From Gammaproteobacteria bacterium (lineage in GTDB: Bacteria; Pseudomonadota; Gammaproteobacteria; J113), in NCBI GenBank assembly GCA_003694425.1, contig RFJX01000127.1, forward strand, positions 1 through 11,903: a stretch of 11,903 nucleotides of DNA, written 5' to 3'. Of the stretch, positions 7,310-11,903 are shown piece after piece (position 1 is the stretch's first letter; the number at the start of each line of letters is the position of its first letter). A program made the translations under genes and the position numbers. Under the pieces are notes generated by a model. That model saw only the letters and a program-made list of their open reading frames with translations. It was not told the DNA's origin and did no database searches.

Positions 7310-7480
7310 CGTCCCTCACTCTCTGGGTGTAGCCCTGGAGACGAGTCTACCCGCCGTCCTGCTGCGCCGCAACATCCGAACTTGTATGGATGCGGGTACT
7401 CGGTTAGTCTCGCCCGCCCGCACCGGACTCCGGCATGGAGCCCGGTGCGGATCGTGATTTCGTGACCGGAGGCGGAAACC
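7310..7480. other. Divergent intergenic region between parA and trmH
   Basis: This 171-base gap must hold both divergent promoters. For parA (minus), TTGCGG (7372-7367), a 17-base spacer and TAGACT (7349-7344) form a moderate candidate, about 35 bases before the ATG. For trmH (plus), TTGTAT (7382-7387), a 17-base spacer and TAGTCT (7405-7410) are a weak candidate. The rest holds a strong hairpin at 7418-7450 and the trmH Shine-Dalgarno GGAGG at 7468-7472. I see no small ORF with coding character. Confidence 0.35.
7418..7450 (+). repeat. Inverted repeat / hairpin in the trmH leader
   Basis: CCGCACCGG (7418-7426) pairs perfectly with CCGGTGCGG (7442-7450). After one A-C mismatch, CTCC (7428-7431) pairs with GGAG (7437-7440), leaving a five-base loop. 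No T-run follows on either strand, so it is not a simple intrinsic terminator. It ends 17 bases before the trmH Shine-Dalgarno. Confidence 0.6.
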
Positions 7481-8149
7481 GTGGTGACAGAACGAAGGCT
7501 CAGGCGCATCGAGGAGGTCCTCTCAAGGCGCCAGCCGGACCTGACGGTGGTGATGGAGAACGTCAACAAGGCCCACAATCTGGCGGCCATTGCCCGCAGC
7601 TGCGATGCGGTGGGGGTGGGTGAGATCCACGCCGTCTCCGGCAGCCCGCGGGTGGCCCTTGCGCACAAGGTTGCCTCGGGGGCCAGCCGCTGGGTCCGGA
7701 TCCGGCGCCAAGCCTCCATCCTGGAGGCCTGCGACATGCTGAAACAGCGCGGTTTCCAGATCCTCGCCGCCCACCTGGACGACTCCGCGGTGGATTACCG
7801 CGAGATCGACTACACCCGCCCCACGGCCCTGCTGGTGGGGGCCGAGCTGTTCGGGGTGTCGGAGCTGGCCCGAAGCCAGGCCGACCGCCATATCGTCATC
7901 CCGATGCTGGGGATGGTGCAGTCACTCAACGTCTCGGTCGCTACCGCGCTGGTCCTGTTCGAGGCCCAGCACCAGCGGCTGGCCGCGGGTTGCTACGATC
8001 GCCCCAGGCTTTCTCCGGAGGAATATCAGCGTCTGCTCGAGGAATGGACGTCCCCGGCCCCCGAACCCGAATCGCTTCCGGAAGGGCGGATTTCCCATCA
8101 GGCACGGGAAGTTCCGGAGCAGTTCCGGGATGCCGGTCTTGGTGACTAG
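7481..8149 (+). CDS. trmH: tRNA (guanosine-18-2'-O)-methyltransferase TrmH
   Basis: TrmH is a SpoU/SPOUT-class enzyme that uses S-adenosylmethionine to methylate the 2'-hydroxyl of G18 in the D-loop of tRNAs. The 222-residue protein shows the three SPOUT motifs: motif 1 NKAHNLAAIARSCDAVG near 28-44, with the conserved Asn and catalytic Arg; motif 2 LLVGAELFGVSE in the middle; and motif 3 VIPMLGMVQSLNVSVATAL, which forms the cofactor-binding trefoil knot. REIDYTRPT and RRQPDLTVVMENV are TrmH-specific and argue against rRNA methylases such as RlmB. Start codons GTG 7481 and GTG 7484 are adjacent; GGAGG at 7468-7472 is best spaced for 7481. The C-terminal tail after about residue 180 is variable and Pro/Glu-rich. 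The gene ends 12 bases from the convergent aas gene. Confidence 0.94.
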   Translation: MVTERRLRRIEEVLSRRQPDLTVVMENVNKAHNLAAIARSCDAVGVGEIHAVSGSPRVALAHKVASGASRWVRIRRQASILEACDMLKQRGFQILAAHLDDSAVDYREIDYTRPTALLVGAELFGVSELARSQADRHIVIPMLGMVQSLNVSVATALVLFEAQHQRLAAGCYDRPRLSPEEYQRLLEEWTSPAPEPESLPEGRISHQAREVPEQFRDAGLGD

Positions 8150-8161
8150 ACGAGAGAGGAT

Positions 8162-10414
8162 TCACTCCGCTTCCGGCTTCTGTTCCCCGCTTTCGGTGGA
8201 CGGTTTCGCCGTGTCCCGTTCCTTCTCTTCCTCATGCTCGCTGCCCAGCTTCCCGCTCTCCAGCAACTCGGTGAGCTGGCGATAGTCGGTCTTCCCTGTT
8301 CCCATCACCGGGATCTGCCGGACCGTGATGATCTTCTTCGGCAGGGCAAGTTCGTTCAGTCCGATTTCGCGCGCCACCATCTGCAGCTCCTTGCGCTGGG
8401 CCCCTTCCCGGGTGGTGACCAGGACGATCTGCTCGCCCCGGGCGGGATCGCTCTGGACCAGTGCGGCATGGTGCGCATCCGGCCAGGTCCGCGAGGCCAG
8501 GTCCTCGACCGTGGTGAGTGAGACCATCTCTCCACCGATCTTGGCAAAGCGTTTGGCACGACCGAGGATGTAGAGGAATCCGTCCTCATCGACATCGACG
8601 ATGTCCCCGGTGTCATACCAGCCCTGGCCGCGCTCGGTCCACGGCGGACTGATCTGTCCCTCGTTGCCGTGGAACATGTAGCCCTTCATCACATTGGGAC
8701 CGGAGACCACCAGCCGGCCACCCTTTTCGATCCCTTCCACCGGCTCCAGGTAGTAGTCCATGCCGGCAACGATCCGTCCCACGCTGCCCATGCGACAGGC
8801 CAGGGGTGTGTTGACGGAGATGACCGGGCTGGTCTCGGTGGCGCCGTAACCCTCGAATATGCGGATGCCGAATTTCTCGAACCAGAGGCTCTGGGTCTCC
8901 TCGCGCAGCTTCTCTGCCCCGGCGACCACGTAGCGCAGGGTGTGGAAGTCGTAGGGATGGGCATGACGGGCGTAGCCGTGCAGGAAGGTACCGGTGCCGA
9001 AGATGATGGTCGCCTCGAGTTCGTAGACCAGTTCCGGAATGATCCGGTAGTGCAACGGGGTCGGATAGAGGAACAGGCGGCAGCCCTCCACGAGCGGCAG
9101 GAGGGTGCCGGCGGTCAGCCCGAAGGAGTGGAACATGGGCAGGGCATTGAACAGCAGATCGGTCCGCACCATGCCGATCAGCGGCCGGATCTGGGCACGG
9201 TTGGCCAGCAGGTTCCCGTGACTGAGTGCCACCCCTTTGGGCACCCCCTCCGAGCCCGAGGTGAAGAGCACCACAGCCGTTTCCTCCGGGTCGGTGCGGG
9301 TGGCCCCGAGCAGGTGTACGGCAAGGCGGGGAAACCGGCCCATGAGCAGGCCGCCAAGTTTGGCCGACAGCGATAGTTCGCTGCGCAGGTCCTCGAGATA
9401 GATCACCCGTACCCAGGATTCGAGCTGGCTGACGGTCTCGGTCAGTTCGGCCTGCTCCACGAAGCGACGGGAGGTGTAGACCGTACGGATGCGGGCCGTC
9501 TCACAGGCCGAAACCAGTCCCTTGAGGCCGACCGTGAAATTGAGCATCGCCGGGATGCGGCCCCGGCTGTGCAGCCCGAAGAATGTTATGACGGTGGCCA
9601 GGGCATTGGGCAGCAGGACTCCGACGTGTTCCCCGGGCCGCGTATGACGGGCGGTGAGGCCACCGAGGATGAAGGCGCGCATGATGAGCTGGCGGTAGCT
9701 GATCGGGTCGCGCTGGATGTCCTCGGCGATGATGGTGGCGAAGCCGTGCCGCTCACCCGCCTCCAGCAGGGCGCCGAACAGGCTCTGATCCATCCGGCTG
9801 TTGTGCAGCGCCACTTGCGCCATGATCCGTTCCATTTCCCGGGCGGCGAGTTTGCGACGCTGCTGGGAGGAGAGCCCCTCGGGCAGGATGATCCGCTCCG
9901 GAGGATGCACCGTGATGCGGATGCGGGGGAAGAGGACCTGACGCAGCTTGCCCTTCATGTATGAGAGCTTCGAGAACTGCGGGCCTTCCAGACCGATGGG
10001 CAGTACCGTGGCACCGGACCGTTCTGCCACCATGCCCGGACCCTCGTAGATCTTCATCGGGGCGCCGGTGGTGGTGATCCGTCCCTCGGGGAAGATCACC
10101 GCCTTGTGATCCTGCTCCAGATAGTCGATCAACCGCTTGAGCGAGATCGGCTGCAACGGGTCCATGACGAACAGGTCGACGAAGGCGAGAAAGGGCTTGA
10201 AGTACCAGCGCGCGGCGATCCGGGTGTTGATGGCGAAGGTGGGGCGCTCCGGGAGGAAGAGATAGAGCAGAGCCCCGTCGAGCAGCGAGACGTGGTTGCC
10301 GACGATCAGGACCCTCTTGCCGGCTTCGTGATAGTGCTCCAGGCCGGAGATCTCGATCCGGAACAGGAGGCGGAAGAGGAAACGGACCAGGAGTTTGAGG
10401 GGGGTGATCAGCAT
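8162..10414 (-). CDS. aas: Bifunctional 2-acyl-lysophospholipid acyltransferase / acyl-ACP synthetase Aas
   Basis: Aas repairs lysophosphatidylethanolamine at the inner membrane: the C-terminal half loads a fatty acid onto ACP with ATP, and the N-terminal half transfers it to the lysolipid. The 750-residue protein matches E. coli Aas (719) throughout. Residues about 1-200 are a PlsC-type acyltransferase with NHVSLLDG (H41 and D46 of the HX4D motif), FPEGR at 108-112 and a hydrophobic N-terminus. Residues about 205-715 are an adenylate-forming domain with TSGSEGVPKG at 385-394, PMFHSFGLTAG, GYGATE near 522-527, GWYDTGD and GRAKRFAKIGGEMVS; the Lys of the closing GTGKTDYRQL motif is present. 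A charged tail of about 30 residues (rich in Glu, Lys, Ser) extends beyond the E. coli end. AAGGAG at 10429-10424 lies nine bases before the ATG. No lplT flippase gene is adjacent, unlike in enterobacteria. Confidence 0.94.
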   Translation of the reverse strand: MLITPLKLLVRFLFRLLFRIEISGLEHYHEAGKRVLIVGNHVSLLDGALLYLFLPERPTFAINTRIAARWYFKPFLAFVDLFVMDPLQPISLKRLIDYLEQDHKAVIFPEGRITTTGAPMKIYEGPGMVAERSGATVLPIGLEGPQFSKLSYMKGKLRQVLFPRIRITVHPPERIILPEGLSSQQRRKLAAREMERIMAQVALHNSRMDQSLFGALLEAGERHGFATIIAEDIQRDPISYRQLIMRAFILGGLTARHTRPGEHVGVLLPNALATVITFFGLHSRGRIPAMLNFTVGLKGLVSACETARIRTVYTSRRFVEQAELTETVSQLESWVRVIYLEDLRSELSLSAKLGGLLMGRFPRLAVHLLGATRTDPEETAVVLFTSGSEGVPKGVALSHGNLLANRAQIRPLIGMVRTDLLFNALPMFHSFGLTAGTLLPLVEGCRLFLYPTPLHYRIIPELVYELEATIIFGTGTFLHGYARHAHPYDFHTLRYVVAGAEKLREETQSLWFEKFGIRIFEGYGATETSPVISVNTPLACRMGSVGRIVAGMDYYLEPVEGIEKGGRLVVSGPNVMKGYMFHGNEGQISPPWTERGQGWYDTGDIVDVDEDGFLYILGRAKRFAKIGGEMVSLTTVEDLASRTWPDAHHAALVQSDPARGEQIVLVTTREGAQRKELQMVAREIGLNELALPKKIITVRQIPVMGTGKTDYRQLTELLESGKLGSEHEEEKERDTAKPSTESGEQKPEAE

Positions 10415-10423
10415 GGGCCGGTT

Positions 10424-10429
10424 CTCCTT
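10424..10429 (-). promoter_or_regulatory. Shine-Dalgarno AAGGAG of aas
   Basis: AAGGAG on the minus strand lies nine bases before the ATG at 10414 and supports that start. The 82-base gap to mltD (10415-10496) shows no convincing promoter or terminator, so aas may be read through from mltD. Confidence 0.6.
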
Positions 10430-10496
10430 CTGGTTGTCAGCAGCACCCTTGCGCCCTCATGGCGGCGGGGCGTCCGGTGACGGCTGCCCGCCGGAG

Positions 10497-11903
10497 TCAC
10501 CCGCGACCGCTGCCGCTCTGCTCGGTCACATCGACGAAGAGCCGCAGATGCTGTCCGGGTTGCAGGATCTGGTTGCGCGGGATGCCGTTCCAGCGGCAGA
10601 GTTCGCTCACCGAGACGCTGAAGCGGCTGGCGATTTCCCAGAGTGAATCCCCCGCGCGGACCCGGTAGCGGATGGTGCGTCGGGTGGGGCGGAGCGTCTC
10701 GGCGACCTTCTCCGGCGCCGACCCGGAGGCCGGCGCCTCCTTCCAGAGCACCAGCTTCTGTCCCGGGTGCAGGGTGTCACGAGGCGCAATGCCATTCCAG
10801 GCGCTGAGCCTGCGCAGGCTCACGCCATGGGCACGGGCCAGGTCCCAGAGGGTGTCGCCGGGCCGTACCGTGACGATGTGCTTTTCGCCCTTCCCGCTGG
10901 CGTTCAGCCGGCGCTGCCGGCGGGCCTCGACGCTCTGGCTGTATTCCGTCAGGGGCCGGCTGGCGGAGGGGATCAGGAGATAACGGCCGGCCCGGATGCG
11001 GTGATCGCGCAGATGGTTGACCCGCATCAGGGCGGCTACCGTGAGGTGATGTCGCCGGGCGATATGCGAGAGGGTCTCGCCCTCCCGGATCAGATGGCGG
11101 CGCCAGACGACGCGCTCCTCCTCGGGCAACCCGGCCAGGGCCGTGCGGAAGCGGTCGGCGTTTGCTTTTGGCAGCAGGAACCGGTGGGGACCGTCAGGGG
11201 GCGTGGCCCAGCGATTGTAGGCCGGATTGAGGCGGTAGAACGCCTCCATCTCCAGGCCGGCCATCTCTGCGGCCCGCGCCAGATCGATCTGGCCCCTGGC
11301 GTCGACCTCTTCCAGCAGGGGCTCGTCGGGGAGCTCGGGCAGATTGAGCCCGAAGCGCTCGGGGGCCTGGAAGGCGCGCCGCACCGCCAGGAGGCGCGGG
11401 AGATAGCTCCGGGTCTCAGCCGGCAGATCGAGGGACCAGAAACCGGTAGGCCTGCCGGCCCTGTGGTTCTTCTCGATGGCGCGCTCCACGGTGCGCGCGC
11501 CGCAGTTGTAGGCGGCGATGGCCAGCTCCCAGTCGCCGAATCTCCGGTACAGCCGTCCCAGGTAATCGAGCGCCGCCCCGGTGGAGGCGACGATGTCACG
11601 CCGGCCGTCATACCACCAGTTCTGCCGCAGGCCGAAGTGCCTGCCGGTGGAGGGAATGAACTGCCAGATCCCGGCGGCCCGCCCGGGCGAATAGGCGTAG
11701 GGCTCGAAGCCGCTCTCCACCACCGGCAGCAGGGCCAGGTCCAGTGGCATCCCCCGTTCCCTGAGCCGGGTGACGATCAGGTGGAGAAAGGGCCGGGCCC
11801 GCCGTGCCACCCGCTCCAGATAGTCCGGGTGACGGGTGAACCAGGCCAGCTCGGCGTCGATTTCAGGCCTCTGCGGGTCCTCCAGGACCATCCCCTCCCG
11901 CAG
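10497..11903 (-). CDS. mltD: Membrane-bound lytic murein transglycosylase D with three LysM domains (5' end outside window)
   Basis: MltD cleaves the glycan chains of peptidoglycan between MurNAc and GlcNAc to give 1,6-anhydro ends, in the periplasm. The frame stays open to the window edge (Leu-Arg-Glu-Gly precede Met at 11891), and family alignment places that Met inside the protein, so the signal peptide and true start lie outside. Numbered from that Met, the SLT family-1D catalytic domain spans about 20-180, with the catalytic Glu59 in LPVVESGF, then AAGIWQFIPSTGR, RRDIVAST and AAYNCG (usually AAYNSG or AAYNAG). Three LysM peptidoglycan-binding modules follow at about 266-308 (REGETLSHIARRHHLTV), 338-383 (RPGDTLWDLARAHGVSL) and 408-453 (RAGDSLWEIASRFSVSV), joined by Ser/Ala/Arg-rich linkers. 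Aas follows in the same direction after 82 bases. Confidence 0.93.
   Translation of the reverse strand: MREGMVLEDPQRPEIDAELAWFTRHPDYLERVARRARPFLHLIVTRLRERGMPLDLALLPVVESGFEPYAYSPGRAAGIWQFIPSTGRHFGLRQNWWYDGRRDIVASTGAALDYLGRLYRRFGDWELAIAAYNCGARTVERAIEKNHRAGRPTGFWSLDLPAETRSYLPRLLAVRRAFQAPERFGLNLPELPDEPLLEEVDARGQIDLARAAEMAGLEMEAFYRLNPAYNRWATPPDGPHRFLLPKANADRFRTALAGLPEEERVVWRRHLIREGETLSHIARRHHLTVAALMRVNHLRDHRIRAGRYLLIPSASRPLTEYSQSVEARRQRRLNASGKGEKHIVTVRPGDTLWDLARAHGVSLRRLSAWNGIAPRDTLHPGQKLVLWKEAPASGSAPEKVAETLRPTRRTIRYRVRAGDSLWEIASRFSVSVSELCRWNGIPRNQILQPGQHLRLFVDVTEQSGSGRG

Noticed and set aside
6425..7465. 346-codon plus-strand frame opposite parA
   Set aside because: It is the antisense shadow of the ParA gene and overlaps the ttcA end in another frame; no domain is visible.
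8111..8131. Hairpin CCGGA/TCCGG near the end of trmH as a terminator
   Set aside because: It has only five Watson-Crick core pairs extended by wobbles, lies inside the coding region and has no T-run.

Overview
The window is high-GC chromosomal DNA from a motile Gram-negative bacterium, most likely a gammaproteobacterium. The evidence is the close family resemblance, over full available length, of its genes to Escherichia coli protease III, TtcA, TrmH, Aas and MltD, together with a flagellar fliK end. A purple-sulfur or Ectothiorhodospira-type lineage would fit the base composition, but this cannot be proved from the sequence. I see no phage, insertion sequence, CRISPR array, rRNA or tRNA. Coding density is high and no gene-free stretch exceeds 300 bases; the largest gaps are 171 bases (7310-7480) and 151 bases (1537-1687).

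Layout. Bases 1-787 (+) hold the 3' end of fliK, probably the last gene of a flagellar block, because the next genes run the other way. On the minus strand come a PAS protein with a degenerate GGDEF domain (2599-1688), a small secreted protein of unknown function (1536-1264) and a VOC/glyoxalase-fold protein (1244-885). Divergent from the PAS gene is a plus-strand pair: a pitrilysin-type M16 zinc protease (2684-5647) and, overlapping it by ATGA, ttcA (5644-6537). A lone ParA-type ATPase (7309-6518) faces ttcA and overlaps its last 20 bases. Divergent from parA is trmH (7481-8149). Facing trmH with a 12-base gap is aas (10414-8162), preceded by a 5'-truncated mltD (11903-10497).

How the genes work together. 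Most are housekeeping or envelope functions: tRNA modification (TtcA thiolates C32, TrmH methylates G18), periplasmic proteolysis (M16), lysophospholipid repair (Aas) and peptidoglycan remodelling (MltD). FliK sets flagellar hook length. The most interesting gene is the PAS-GGDEF protein. Its GGDEF signature reads GGGRY and cannot be catalytic, but an RxxD inhibitory-site motif stands exactly five residues before it. That is the pattern of a c-di-GMP receptor rather than a cyclase, and the gene lies near a flagellar locus. Two minus-strand genes (starts at 2599 and 1536) have a -10-like hexamer exactly seven bases before the start codon and no Shine-Dalgarno site, which suggests leaderless mRNAs. 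I found no clearly new multi-gene system.
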